Below, piece after piece: positions 1 through 7,288 of a DNA stretch of 25,710 nucleotides. Within the stretch, counting starts at the first letter, position 1; every line of letters starts with the position of its first letter. The notes under the pieces are model-generated. The model saw only the letters and a list, made by a program, of their open reading frames with translations, was not told the DNA's origin and did no database searches. The DNA is taken from the IMG/VR virus record IMGVR_UViG_3300017739_003074, positions 1-25,710 of that record. One strand, written 5' to 3'. A program made the translations under genes and the position numbers. The stretch is from a virus.

Positions 1-768
1 CATGTGCATGATAATACTGTAGTCTTTACACGAGGACCTTGCAAAAACAGATTAGGTTATCTTAACAAACTTACAGAAATGGAAATGTTAGGTGCAACTA
101 TGGTCAACACTCGTGAGACACAAGAAGTCTGCAATGACAAGTGGCGTTGTCATATGGTCTTAGAAGAAATAGGATTGACACAACCTAAAACAGTTATGAT
201 TGCAAGTTCTCGTGATGATATAATAGAAAAACAATTTACTAAATTGGACATAAAGTTTCCTGTTGTTATAAAAAAACTTGAAGGTTCTTATGGTATCGGT
301 ATCATGATTGCAGATACAATGTTAGGACTTAAAACAATTATACAAACATTATACAAAGAAGAAGCAGTGCATCAATCAGGTGACGATGTAATCATACAAG
401 AGTTTGTAAATCACAAACATGATTATCGTGCCCATGTCTTAGACGGTCAAGTCATAGCGGCTATGAAACGAACACCACAAGAGGGAGATTTCAGGTCAAA
501 TGTTTCAAGAGGTGCAACAGTTAAGTATGTAGAATTATCAGACATAGAAAAACAACACTGTATTATGGCATCAACACAAGTCAATGCAAGATGGTGTGCA
601 GTAGATTTTATTAGGTCAGATAAAGAAAACTCACCCATAATATTAGAAGTTAATCATGCCCCACATACACAAGGTATAGAAGAGGCAATGAGAAACACAG
701 GTGCAGAAATCGATGCACCTTTAATGACACAAATCGTAGAACACTTTGAGAGGTTAGCAAATGAATAA
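1..768 (+). CDS. RimK-like ATP-grasp ligase, 5' end cut by window
   Basis: Predicted ATP-dependent carboxylate-amine ligase of the RimK type; family members add glutamate or similar residues to a protein or peptide C-terminus (RimK acts on ribosomal protein S6). Numbering from the GTG at position 4: a lysine pair at 90-91, the glycine loop GSYGIG at 95-100, QEFVNHKHDYRAHV (132-145) and AAMKR (152-156) as in RimK, GDFRSNVSRGA (161-171), and the metal-binding acidic strand IILEVNHAP (212-220). The first codon in the window is already in frame and the usual N-terminal pre-ATP-grasp domain is short, so the true start probably lies upstream. It overlaps the next gene by 8 bp. Family assignment is firm; the substrate is unknown. 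Confidence 0.85.
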   Translation, partial: HVHDNTVVFTRGPCKNRLGYLNKLTEMEMLGATMVNTRETQEVCNDKWRCHMVLEEIGLTQPKTVMIASSRDDIIEKQFTKLDIKFPVVIKKLEGSYGIGIMIADTMLGLKTIIQTLYKEEAVHQSGDDVIIQEFVNHKHDYRAHVLDGQVIAAMKRTPQEGDFRSNVSRGATVKYVELSDIEKQHCIMASTQVNARWCAVDFIRSDKENSPIILEVNHAPHTQGIEEAMRNTGAEIDAPLMTQIVEHFERLANE

Positions 769-1384
769 TGTAATGTATCCGTTCGGACCACCAGTTTATT
801 TAAGTAAAGTAGACAACGATATCATACAAGAATTAGATGTAAGAATAGAAGAGACAGGTGGTAAACCTGAGTTCGATGCAAGTGGTCAACTTGCAGGTCG
901 AATAAAAAAACAAACACTTTTAGATGAAGTGATATCAACTAAGGTCCGTGATCATATTTTAAATCATTGTAAAGATTTTTATGAACAAACATCACAAGAT
1001 AAAATACCTTTAACCGCAATGGTTCTAGACAGTATTTGGTCTAATATTCAAGAGGCTAGAGAATTTAATCCGCCTCATCAACATACTGGTAACTTTAGTT
1101 TTGTTATATATACAAGAAATGACTTAGAGAATATTACAGAACAAGAGTTGCAAAATAATGAATATGATAGTAGAATAGATGACTATCAGAATCAAAGACC
1201 TCTAGGTGGTTTGATAGAATTATTATACGGTGAAAACAATTGGATGAATTGGACTTCCTTTTGTCATTTACCAAAACGAGGAGATATATTAATTTTTCCG
1301 TCATGGTTGAGACATACAGTGTATGCACACTATGAAGCAGGCAAGATCAGAATCAGCGTGGCGGGTAATGTTAGTTTACAGTAA
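761..1384 (+). CDS. 2OG-Fe(II) oxygenase (TIGR02466-like)
   Basis: A 207-aa protein matching the putative 2-oxoglutarate/Fe(II) dioxygenase family common in marine T4-like phages. Visible signature: N-P-P-H-Q-H-T-G (His106, His108) followed by the FSFVIYT strand, then GDILIFPSWLRHTVYAH with His185, and an Arg at 197 in KIRISVAGN that would bind the 2OG carboxylate. This order is that of a double-stranded beta-helix fold. Its start overlaps the end of the ATP-grasp gene and its stop overlaps the next ATG (TAATG), so it belongs to the same operon. The substrate cannot be told from sequence. Confidence 0.8.
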   Translation: MNNVMYPFGPPVYLSKVDNDIIQELDVRIEETGGKPEFDASGQLAGRIKKQTLLDEVISTKVRDHILNHCKDFYEQTSQDKIPLTAMVLDSIWSNIQEAREFNPPHQHTGNFSFVIYTRNDLENITEQELQNNEYDSRIDDYQNQRPLGGLIELLYGENNWMNWTSFCHLPKRGDILIFPSWLRHTVYAHYEAGKIRISVAGNVSLQ

Positions 1385-1815
1385 TGAACAAAATACAACA
1401 GGCGATGCACAACAAAGCCAACAATGCCTTAGGCGAGGTTGAGTATCAGATCGATTTATTTTTAGATAACAATTGTAAGTCCACTTTTAAGATGGACAAA
1501 TATCTTGCACAACTAGATTTTAAAAAGAGACTTGTAATAATCATGAAAGACAGTTTTAATCCTTTACTGGAAGAAATTACCAGTGACGAGGAAGACTTTA
1601 TAGAAGCATACTCATTCTTGACTATACCTCAGAAAAAAAGATTCGTTAAATTCGTTATGGGACTTCAAGAGGGCTGTGACAAATATATTGCAAAGAATCA
1701 AGCAACATGGAAAGCAGACTCAGAACGAAAAAGATTTCAGAAGAAAATGAGAAAGGCACATGAAGAAAGAATTGCACAAATATCATCATCTACAGGTTAC
1801 AAAAAAAGAAAATGA
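1384..1815 (+). CDS. Hypothetical phage protein, basic C-terminus
   Basis: A 143-aa protein not recognised. It is mostly helical and charged; residues from about 100 onward are strongly basic (KADSERKRFQKKMRKAHEER and a GYKKRK tail), suggesting nucleic-acid or ribosome contact, which is only an inference. The ATG shares one base with the previous stop, and the next small gene starts inside its stop codon. No cysteines are arranged as a metal site and no membrane segment is seen. Confidence 0.7.
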   Translation: MNKIQQAMHNKANNALGEVEYQIDLFLDNNCKSTFKMDKYLAQLDFKKRLVIIMKDSFNPLLEEITSDEEDFIEAYSFLTIPQKKRFVKFVMGLQEGCDKYIAKNQATWKADSERKRFQKKMRKAHEERIAQISSSTGYKKRK

Positions 1816-1970
1816 CAGAACATATAGGATTTCCATTACCGTCTGAGATGTTTGCACCACCAGAGAAAGAAAAAGAAGACTTTGATAAACATGTAGCAAT
1901 TAGTAAACTTCTAGATATACCTTTGAAGTGTCCTCATTGTGAAAAAATATTAAAAGAAAAAAACACTTGA
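1812..1970 (+). CDS. Small CxxC protein, 52 aa
   Basis: A short ORF beginning at an ATG that overlaps the previous stop (AATGA) and ending at 1970. The protein starts MTEHIGFPLPSEMF and carries a C-P-H-C motif near its C-terminus, followed by a Lys-rich tail, so a single zinc-knuckle half-site is possible. Its coupling to the upstream gene and phage-like composition support it as real. Its stop codon lies inside the -35 box of the rnh promoter. Function unknown. Confidence 0.6.
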   Translation: MTEHIGFPLPSEMFAPPEKEKEDFDKHVAISKLLDIPLKCPHCEKILKEKNT

Positions 1971-1996
1971 CGATTAACATACATTAATAGTATACT
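1967..1996 (+). promoter_or_regulatory. Sigma70-type promoter for rnh
   Basis: A near-consensus -35 box TTGACG (1967-1972), an 18-bp spacer and -10 box TATACT (1991-1996). Only six bases separate the -10 box from the rnh ATG at 2003, so the expected transcription start falls on or next to that ATG. No Shine-Dalgarno is present. Confidence 0.65.
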
Positions 1997-2002
1997 TATA
2001 AC

Positions 2003-2839
2003 ATGATATTAATTGACTTTACCCAGACTATTATCGCCGGTTTGATGGCACAAATAAAAAGCAACAACGGCGAAATCAATGAAAACATGTTGAGACATAT
2101 GATTCTCAACAGTCTTAGAAATTATCAAAAGAGATATGCACAAGATTATGGTGAGATAGTGTTATGCACTGATGCATCTAATCCTTGGCGTAGAGATTAC
2201 TTTCCTTTGTATAAAGCAAACAGAAAGAAATCAAGAGAGGCAGATGATAAAGATTGGCAGTTGATCTTCGACACTTTGCATAAAGTGAAAATGGAAATCA
2301 AAGAGAACTTTCCTTATCGATACATGTATGTTGAGAAGTGTGAGGCAGATGATATCATTGCAATACTCGTAAAACATGCGAAAGAAAAAGTTTTGATTAT
2401 AAGTGGTGACAAAGACTTTCAACAACTACACACAGACAGTGTTGAACAGTGGTCACCTAATTTAAACAAAATGATAGATTGTCCTGAACCTGATATGTTT
2501 TTAAAAGAGCATATTCTCAAAGGTGACAAGTCAGATGGTGTGCCTAATATATTATCTAACGATGATTGTTTAGACCAAGGCATTAGACAAACGCCTTTAA
2601 GAAAACCTGTGCTTGATAAATATCTTAGGATTAGTATAGAAAAGGACGATAAATACTATAGAAATTATTTAAGAAATCAAACGCTGATTGATTTGAGTTT
2701 TATACCAGACGATATAGAGTCTGCAATATTAGAAGAGTATGGAGAAACAGCGATAACACTCGGTAATGTTTTACCTTACCTTCAAAAACACCGTCTCAAT
2801 CAGTTATTAGATCAAGCAGGAGATTTTGCAATATTATGA
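2003..2839 (+). CDS. rnh: RNase H / 5'-3' exonuclease (T4 Rnh-like)
   Basis: FEN1/T4 RNase H family nuclease that removes RNA primers and trims 5' flaps during lagging-strand synthesis. Metal-binding acidic residues are in the expected places: Asp5 in ILIDFTQT, Asp57 in VLCTDASNPWRRDYFPLYKANR, the EADD cluster at 114-117, SGDKDF at 134-139 and GDKSDGVPN at 174-182 (helix-hairpin-helix region). Length 278 aa is close to T4 Rnh (about 305). Start chosen at 2003, where the product begins with the MILIDFTQT strand; there is no ribosome-binding site because the promoter abuts the ATG. It overlaps the next ATG by 4 bp. In T4, rnh also lies upstream of 33-59-32, as here at a greater distance. Confidence 0.93.
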   Translation: MILIDFTQTIIAGLMAQIKSNNGEINENMLRHMILNSLRNYQKRYAQDYGEIVLCTDASNPWRRDYFPLYKANRKKSREADDKDWQLIFDTLHKVKMEIKENFPYRYMYVEKCEADDIIAILVKHAKEKVLIISGDKDFQQLHTDSVEQWSPNLNKMIDCPEPDMFLKEHILKGDKSDGVPNILSNDDCLDQGIRQTPLRKPVLDKYLRISIEKDDKYYRNYLRNQTLIDLSFIPDDIESAILEEYGETAITLGNVLPYLQKHRLNQLLDQAGDFAIL

Positions 2840-3354
2840 CTACAAAGAAAAAAGGAAGAGGCAGACCTAAGGGTGCGCCAAATAAACCTAAAATGGAACT
2901 CATTACTGAAAAGAAAGAGTTGTATAAAAATTCAGATGCCTTTGAAATATTTTGCCAGGCAGATTTAGTTGCACAAGAGAACGAAGACTTTGCAATCAAT
3001 GGTCTTATGGTCTACGGTCAAACTAACGGCGCCTTACAAGATATATTACAATGGGTATTTAACGATAGAATCAAATCAACATTACCTGATGGTAAAACAC
3101 CATTCAGAAAGAATGATGCACCTGCATCAGACTTATCTGAGAGTGCATTAAGATTTGAATTTAAAAAGTTTAAATACTTTTGCACAGAAGAAGTGCCAAA
3201 GACTCGAAGAGAAACAATGTGGATTGAAATGTTAGAAAGCATTCCAGCCAAAGAAGCTGAGATGATGGACTTAGTAAAAGATAAAGTTTGGCCTTTCAAA
3301 CACATCACAAAGGATATTGCTAGTAAGGCATTCCCAAACGCAAACATTGGATAA
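2836..3354 (+). CDS. AT-hook-containing phage protein
   Basis: A 172-aa protein with an N-terminal basic AT-hook-like stretch KKKGRGRPKGAPNKPK (residues 4-19), expected to bind the minor groove of AT-rich DNA. The remainder is a helical domain rich in Phe and Trp (ALRFEFKKFKYFCTEEV, KVWPFKHITKDIA). It is coupled to rnh by ATGA. In T4 the gene after rnh is dsbA, a double-strand DNA-binding protein; the position and DNA-binding look are similar, but I see no clear homology to DsbA. Its stop codon lies within a late promoter motif. Confidence 0.75.
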   Translation: MTTKKKGRGRPKGAPNKPKMELITEKKELYKNSDAFEIFCQADLVAQENEDFAINGLMVYGQTNGALQDILQWVFNDRIKSTLPDGKTPFRKNDAPASDLSESALRFEFKKFKYFCTEEVPKTRRETMWIEMLESIPAKEAEMMDLVKDKVWPFKHITKDIASKAFPNANIG

Positions 3355-3357
3355 ATA
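3350..3357 (+). promoter_or_regulatory. Late promoter GATAAATA
   Basis: Matches the T4-like late consensus NATAAATA and overlaps the stop of the AT-hook gene. The gene it would serve starts at 3456, leaving a leader of roughly 90 nt. Confidence 0.5.
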
Positions 3358-3455
3358 TTATTGTCCTCCGAGACTATACATAAAAGATGAACATTCATTT
3401 TAACAATGTGTAAAGAATTAAATAGTCGTGTAGGACTCCATGGAGATTTTTAATT
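3358..3455 (+). promoter_or_regulatory. Leader upstream of the acidic coiled-coil gene
   Basis: A 98-nt gap, long for this genome. It contains GTCCTCC at the beginning (3361-3367) and, just before the next gene, AGGAC (3432-3436) running into the 10-bp palindrome CTCCATGGAG (3436-3445), whose GGAG is the likely ribosome-binding site. GTCCT can pair with AGGAC, and CCTCC could mask GGAG. A folded leader controlling translation is possible but not demonstrated. Confidence 0.3.
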
Positions 3456-4556
3456 ATGAATGAAGAGAATAAAACATTTGCTGAGACAACAGTTCAACCA
3501 ACTGAAAGCGAAAGTATAAGAGAGCGTATCTCTAATTACAAAGCACAAGTCTCACCTCAATCGGTGCAAGTCGCACAATTACTTTTAGAACAACAACTCA
3601 AAGCAGGTCTAGTTAAGTCTACAGATTTAGATGCATTGATTATGATGAGAGATGACCTTAACAAAGCAAACATAGATTATAGAACTATGTTAGAGAATGG
3701 TCAGAAAAGATTACAACAACTTGCAGAAGAAGAACAAATTGCTCAAGTTGCTAAAGAAGAAGAGAAGAGACAAGTTCAAGAAACTAAACTTGTTGATGAG
3801 AGATCACTCAGAAAAACATTACAAGATAAACTTGCAATCGCAGAGGCAAAACTAGAGGCACTCGGTGGTGTTCAAGGTAATGTCGCTGAAACACCTAATG
3901 TAGATGTTGCAAATCCAGAAATTAAATATGGTGTAGAAGAAGAAAAGAAACCTACTCGTGCATTTGAAATAGCAAGGGCATTAAATCCAGAACCTACTGT
4001 TAGTGACGATGAAATGCAAAAGGCACATGAAGAACTAGATGCATTTAATTCTAAAGTAGAAGCGACTAAGAAATCATTTCAAGAATGGGATGAAGAGAAT
4101 GCACAATCTGAAACAAACTTTCAACCAAGTGGCACAACAACAGAATCTTTTTTAGATGAAGTAGACAGAGTTAATGAAGTTGCAGATGCAGATGAAATAC
4201 TTGAAGAAGAAACATCATCAGCACCTGTTATATCTAAAGCACAAGTAAGTGAAGAACAAGCAGACATAGAGGCCGATGAAGTTGATGTAGTTGAAGATGA
4301 AGAAGAATATGAAGAAGTCGTTATTCCTTCTGAGAATGAATTGAAGTCTATGACTAAATCACAAATCAACGATGTTGCAGAACAAGTTGGTTTTAAGATT
4401 AAAATGGCAGACACAAAGGCAGTGATGATTAGTTCTTTTGTAAAACAAACAGAAGAATATATTACCAATCTACAAGAGAGTGGTGAATTTATTTCTGCAA
4501 CAACTGATGATGAAGATGGCGATACCGATAATCAAAAAGATGGAGGTTACTTCTAA
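3456..4556 (+). CDS. Acidic coiled-coil protein with HeH/SAP-like C-terminus
   Basis: A 366-aa, highly acidic protein, not recognised by name. Residues about 15-140 are heptad-like, with Glu/Gln/Lys-rich helices typical of a coiled coil. A central low-complexity acidic region follows (about 185-290, with EEEYEEVV-type runs). Residues about 293-335 (NELKSMTKSQINDVAEQVGF, then TKAVMISSFVKQ) look like a helix-extension-helix/SAP-like module. It starts at an ATG preceded by GGAG and lies behind a late promoter, so it is probably a late, possibly virion or assembly, protein. The function is an inference only. Confidence 0.8.
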   Translation: MNEENKTFAETTVQPTESESIRERISNYKAQVSPQSVQVAQLLLEQQLKAGLVKSTDLDALIMMRDDLNKANIDYRTMLENGQKRLQQLAEEEQIAQVAKEEEKRQVQETKLVDERSLRKTLQDKLAIAEAKLEALGGVQGNVAETPNVDVANPEIKYGVEEEKKPTRAFEIARALNPEPTVSDDEMQKAHEELDAFNSKVEATKKSFQEWDEENAQSETNFQPSGTTTESFLDEVDRVNEVADADEILEEETSSAPVISKAQVSEEQADIEADEVDVVEDEEEYEEVVIPSENELKSMTKSQINDVAEQVGFKIKMADTKAVMISSFVKQTEEYITNLQESGEFISATTDDEDGDTDNQKDGGYF

Positions 4557-4935
4557 AAGTCTGGTCAAAAACGATGGTAGGTCTAGTAGAGTTTGTATAA
4601 GTGAAGAACTTGCAACTATACTAGGAACAAGATACTCAGAAATACCATTACAGATTTACAAAAAAGGAAGTAATCTTGCATTATCATTACTAACACTACC
4701 TTATGAAAAGGTGTGTGATGTCGACTTACATTGGTATAATACAACTAGAAGTCCAAGATCACCAGCAAGGTTTGATGAAGACCCACAATATTTTCAGGTA
4801 CCAATAGGTGTATTTGATGAGGGTGAATATAGAATGACACTCATACAACAAACAGATAAGATAGAAAGACATATCTTATGTGAAAAGGAACAAAGACCAT
4901 TAAAATTTTATTCATGGTCCGAATACTATAAATAA
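4540..4935 (+). CDS. Conserved-looking phage protein, late region
   Basis: The frame is open further upstream, but I choose the ATG at 4540 (MEVTSKSLVKNDGRSSRVC) because it gives only a 17-bp overlap with the preceding gene; starts at 4516 or 4480 are possible. About 131 aa, mixed beta/alpha, with DVDLHWYNTTRSPRSPARFDE in the middle and a C-terminal FYSWSEYYK. No motif is recognised. The last codons overlap the late promoter of the next gene. Confidence 0.7.
   Translation: MEVTSKSLVKNDGRSSRVCISEELATILGTRYSEIPLQIYKKGSNLALSLLTLPYEKVCDVDLHWYNTTRSPRSPARFDEDPQYFQVPIGVFDEGEYRMTLIQQTDKIERHILCEKEQRPLKFYSWSEYYK
4927..4934 (+). promoter_or_regulatory. Late promoter TATAAATA, leaderless arrangement
   Basis: Exact T4 late consensus TATAAATA. 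Only five bases separate it from the ATG at 4940, which places the expected +1 on the A of the start codon. It sits in the 3' end of the preceding gene. Confidence 0.7.
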
Positions 4936-4939
4936 TACT

Positions 4940-5200
4940 ATGTCAGATAATCAAATAGAATACAATGATTTTGGTTTTACAGCTATGGATGCCGATGAGT
5001 TGGCATCTGTCGATACTAAAATAGTTGAAACAACTACAACAGCAAAAGCAGTTATTGAGAAACTTGATAACTTTGTCCGTCCTCTTTTAGAGAATCTTGC
5101 AAAAGATTCTGATAAAGATTATATCTACTGGCCAAACAGACTAGATATACTCACAAAGAAACTAAAAGAATTAGACGACATTCAAAAAAATATCGTATAA
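4940..5200 (+). CDS. Small late protein, 86 aa
   Basis: Acidic N-terminal half (MSDNQIEYNDFGFTAMDADEL) followed by two helices (AKAVIEKLDNFVRPLLENLA and LTKKLKELDDIQKNI) flanking YIYWPNR. It resembles small proteins with a YWPNR motif that I believe occur in T4-like marine phages, but I cannot name a function. Driven by the adjoining late promoter and lacking a Shine-Dalgarno. Confidence 0.75.
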   Translation: MSDNQIEYNDFGFTAMDADELASVDTKIVETTTTAKAVIEKLDNFVRPLLENLAKDSDKDYIYWPNRLDILTKKLKELDDIQKNIV

Positions 5201-5264
5201 ACCCCTTTACTATGACTCTCACTTTTTGATAGAATACTATCTATATTAACTATGGAGAAATAAA

Positions 5265-5516
5265 ATGTCAAAATTTTCATACTATGATGATTCACCAGAG
5301 GTGAAAAAACTCGTAGAAATCGGTCGCAACATGATAAGGTTGTGTGAAGAAAACAAACTATTCCCTAAAGACGACTATCTATGGAATTGTGCCGTCACGG
5401 CAGGTAATAAACTTACCACTGTTGGCACCACATGGGCAAGAGTCAAGACTGCTGATGATCTTACACCAGATGAAAGAAAGGCAGTCATAGGTTATCTAGA
5501 TTACAATAGGGGTTGA
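5265..5516 (+). CDS. Hypothetical protein, 83 aa
   Basis: Preceded by a clear GGAGA ribosome-binding site (TATGGAGAAATAAAATG). Compact, mostly helical (SPEVKKLVEIGRNMIRLCEE; LTPDERKAVIGYLDYNRG). No known family recognised. The 64-base gap before it holds a possible weak promoter (ATGACT, 17 bp, TACTAT). Its stop codon lies in the -35 box of the next promoter. Confidence 0.75.
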   Translation: MSKFSYYDDSPEVKKLVEIGRNMIRLCEENKLFPKDDYLWNCAVTAGNKLTTVGTTWARVKTADDLTPDERKAVIGYLDYNRG

Positions 5517-5542
5517 CAATAGGTCTCATTTTTTAGTACCAT
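5513..5542 (+). promoter_or_regulatory. Sigma70-type promoter, TTGACA-18-TACCAT
   Basis: Perfect -35 box TTGACA (5513-5518), 18-bp spacer, -10 box TACCAT (5537-5542). The first downstream ATG is six bases away at 5549, with no ribosome-binding site, as at rnh. Confidence 0.6.
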
Positions 5543-5548
5543 ATAAGC

Positions 5549-5644
5549 ATGATGAAATTTATTTACAAACACGGTCTCTTAGATTTGGACTTTATTGTTC
5601 CTCTAGGAGTTGTTTTTTTAATTGTTTTAGGAGACTTAATATGA
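5549..5644 (+). CDS. 31-aa membrane peptide
   Basis: A tiny ORF starting MMKFIYKHGLL, with one hydrophobic segment (DFIVPLGVVFLIVLGDLI), ending at a TGA that overlaps the ATG of the following gene (ATGA). The promoter immediately upstream and the coupling support it. It also covers the ribosome-binding region (TTAGGAG) of the next gene, so it could serve as a translated leader. Confidence 0.5.
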   Translation: MMKFIYKHGLLDLDFIVPLGVVFLIVLGDLI

Positions 5645-5976
5645 AAAATTTAAATGAAGCGTGTCAAGAACTTTGTAATACTCTTACAGAGGCGACACAT
5701 ACTAAGTGGAAACACACTCGTGAGACCACAACCCACACTTATAAAGTTGGTCAAAAATACATCAAGATTATAATTTGTGATAATGGCAACGATAGGTCAG
5801 TATGGGGTTTCATTAACAAATCAAATCCAAATTTTAAAGAGGGTGATATACTCAAAGCAGCTGGTTGGAGAACACCTGCTCTAAACAAACCAAGAGGCAA
5901 TCTTTTAGAGATTGATATTAAAACTTATTGTGACCCTAATTCTATGAGAATTTATGGTCCTGATTATTTGAGGTAA
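5641..5976 (+). CDS. Hypothetical protein, 111 aa
   Basis: Preceded by TTTTAGGAGACTTAAT, a good ribosome-binding site. A small alpha/beta protein with a YKVGQKYIKIIICDNGNDRS strand pair followed by VWGFINK; it contains GDILKAAGWRTPALNKPRGN. No catalytic motif recognised. First full-length gene of the block of small early-type genes behind the TTGACA promoter. Confidence 0.75.
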   Translation: MKNLNEACQELCNTLTEATHTKWKHTRETTTHTYKVGQKYIKIIICDNGNDRSVWGFINKSNPNFKEGDILKAAGWRTPALNKPRGNLLEIDIKTYCDPNSMRIYGPDYLR

Positions 5977-5979
5977 ACT

Positions 5980-6132
5980 ATGGATGAATTAACATTAAAC
6001 GATCTTAAATCATATCAAGAAGATATGATTGCAGAAGAGAAAGAAGCTGCCAAAAGGGCAGAGAAGAATGAATGTGTCTGTGGCACCGTAGACTGTGCTA
6101 CTGAATATTCTTGTCATACAAGTGGATATTAA
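5980..6132 (+). CDS. 50-aa Cys-rich small protein
   Basis: ATG three bases after the previous stop, with an AGGTAA sequence upstream. The N-terminal helix is Glu/Lys-rich (LTLNDLKSYQEDMIAEEKEA) and the C-terminus has four cysteines (ECVCGTVDCATEYSC), which could hold a metal ion. Followed after one base by the next ATG. Function unknown. Confidence 0.6.
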   Translation: MDELTLNDLKSYQEDMIAEEKEAAKRAEKNECVCGTVDCATEYSCHTSGY

Positions 6133-6133
6133 T

Positions 6134-6328
6134 ATGATAAATTTATATGATCACAAACACGCAAACTTGCCTATGAGTGAAAGAGATAATCCTATTGTGT
6201 TAAGTTTCTTGAAGAATAATCCTTCTAGAATAAGATACAGAGGTAAATCTATACCTGGTATTTACAATAGACCAGCGTCTCATTGCATTAGAGAGTTTGC
6301 AACATCATTTACGATCTATCCTAGATAG
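6134..6328 (+). CDS. Hypothetical protein, 64 aa
   Basis: The frame is open back to 6095, but that would overlap the previous gene; the ATG at 6134 (MINLYDHKHANLPMSERDN) follows its stop by one base and is preferred. Basic, with a C-terminal half IRYRGKSIPGIYNRPASHCI. Not recognised. Confidence 0.6.
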   Translation: MINLYDHKHANLPMSERDNPIVLSFLKNNPSRIRYRGKSIPGIYNRPASHCIREFATSFTIYPR

Positions 6329-6355
6329 AGAAACTAACTTGACTAAGAGGAGGTC

Positions 6356-6886
6356 ATGGTGTATTATAGGAATAAAAAACAAGTTGTGAGAATTAGATAC
6401 TTTTACTTTTTAATAGGCGCAATATTGGGTCTAGTTGCAGGTCTATCATCAAAGATGTATGCATCAGATGAGAATGGCGAGGCAGTTTGCATGGCAAAAA
6501 ATATTTACTTTGAGGCAGGTAATCAACCACTCGCAGGTAAAGTCGCAGTTGCACAAGTTGTAATGAATAGAATACAGCATAGTGCATATGGTGATACTGT
6601 ATGTGATGTTGTGTATCAATCCAAATGGCGTGAGAACTGGAAAGGTAATATGATACCAGTTAGACATCAATGTCAGTTCAGTTGGTTCTGTGATGGTAAA
6701 TCAGATGAACCATTAGACACTGATACATTCTTTGAGTCTTATGTAATCGCATCAGATGTTCTTATGGGTAAATATCCAGACATAACAGAGGGTGCAACAC
6801 ATTATCATTCTATTATGGTCGAACCTTATTGGGCAGAGACATTAAATGAGACAGTTCAAATAACAGACCACATATTTTATAAATGA
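6356..6886 (+). CDS. SleB/CwlJ-type cell wall hydrolase with N-terminal anchor
   Basis: A 176-aa protein of the Hydrolase_2 (SleB) family, probably the phage endolysin cutting peptidoglycan. Residues 1-15 are basic and 16-31 form a hydrophobic segment (FYFLIGAILGLVAGLS), so it is exported or membrane-anchored. The catalytic domain shows AKNIYFEAGNQPLAGKVAVA with the family Glu at 53, VAQVVMNRI, CQFSWFCDG (106-114) and GATHYHS (147-152). A very strong AGGAGG (6348-6353) lies only 2 nt before the ATG at 6356 but 5 nt before an in-frame GTG at 6359, so the GTG may be the true start. It overlaps the next gene by 4 bp. Confidence 0.85.
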   Translation: MVYYRNKKQVVRIRYFYFLIGAILGLVAGLSSKMYASDENGEAVCMAKNIYFEAGNQPLAGKVAVAQVVMNRIQHSAYGDTVCDVVYQSKWRENWKGNMIPVRHQCQFSWFCDGKSDEPLDTDTFFESYVIASDVLMGKYPDITEGATHYHSIMVEPYWAETLNETVQITDHIFYK

Positions 6887-7104
6887 AATTAGTTGCAGAA
6901 GGAGAAAAGTTTAGAGTGTTTCAAACAAAATTATATGGTATCAAGTCTTACTTTATATTAGAAGACAGCACCAATGCAACTAGAAAAGATGGTGTTGACT
7001 TCAATGTTAAATTAACTAACTACTATTTTCAGACACTTGCACAAATGAAATTGATATGTTATGATATGTTTGAAGATGGACTTTCACCAGGAGTATGGAA
7101 ATAA
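6883..7104 (+). CDS. Hypothetical protein, 73 aa
   Basis: Coupled to the hydrolase by ATGA, so probably co-expressed. A small beta-rich protein (EGEKFRVFQTKLYGIKSYFI) ending DMFEDGLSPGVWK, with no signal peptide or membrane segment. I do not recognise it; an accessory role in lysis is only a guess from position. Confidence 0.65.
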   Translation: MKLVAEGEKFRVFQTKLYGIKSYFILEDSTNATRKDGVDFNVKLTNYYFQTLAQMKLICYDMFEDGLSPGVWK

Positions 7105-7193
7105 TGGCACAACCACAAACACAACAAAGACCAATAGATAAAGAATTGGAAAAGAAAAAGAAACAACAAGCACAAGATAGGAGAAACGGATAA
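7104..7193 (+). CDS. 29-aa Gln/Lys-rich peptide
   Basis: ATG overlaps the previous stop (TAATG), with CCAGGAG upstream, and its own stop overlaps the next ATG. The peptide (MAQPQTQQRPIDKELEKKKK and a basic tail) has low complexity. Kept because it sits in an unbroken chain of coupled starts. Confidence 0.4.
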   Translation: MAQPQTQQRPIDKELEKKKKQQAQDRRNG

Positions 7194-7288
7194 TGCCAAC
7201 AGACGAACAATTTGATAGAGCAGAAAAATTAATAATAGGTTTATATTTTTTTATACCTTTAATGTTTATACTTAAAAATATATTATGA
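7193..7288 (+). CDS. 31-aa single-pass membrane peptide
   Basis: Begins MPTDEQFDRAEKL, then a hydrophobic helix (IIGLYFFIPLMFILKNIL) to the end. Preceded by AGGAGAAACGGATA, a good ribosome-binding site, and coupled to the next gene by ATGA. Located three genes after the hydrolase; a holin or lysis-accessory role is possible but unproven. Confidence 0.5.
   Translation: MPTDEQFDRAEKLIIGLYFFIPLMFILKNIL

Noticed and set aside
3018-3398. 126-codon minus-strand ORF
   Set aside because: Lies opposite the AT-hook gene and shows no family match or start signal; all neighbours are on the plus strand.
3436-3445. CTCCATGGAG palindrome followed by T's as a terminator
   Set aside because: The two-base loop is too small for an RNA hairpin, and the T's lie directly before a start codon; it is kept only as part of the leader.
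4121-4468. 115-codon minus-strand Ser/Thr-rich ORF
   Set aside because: It is the complement of the acidic Glu/Asp repeats of the coiled-coil gene.
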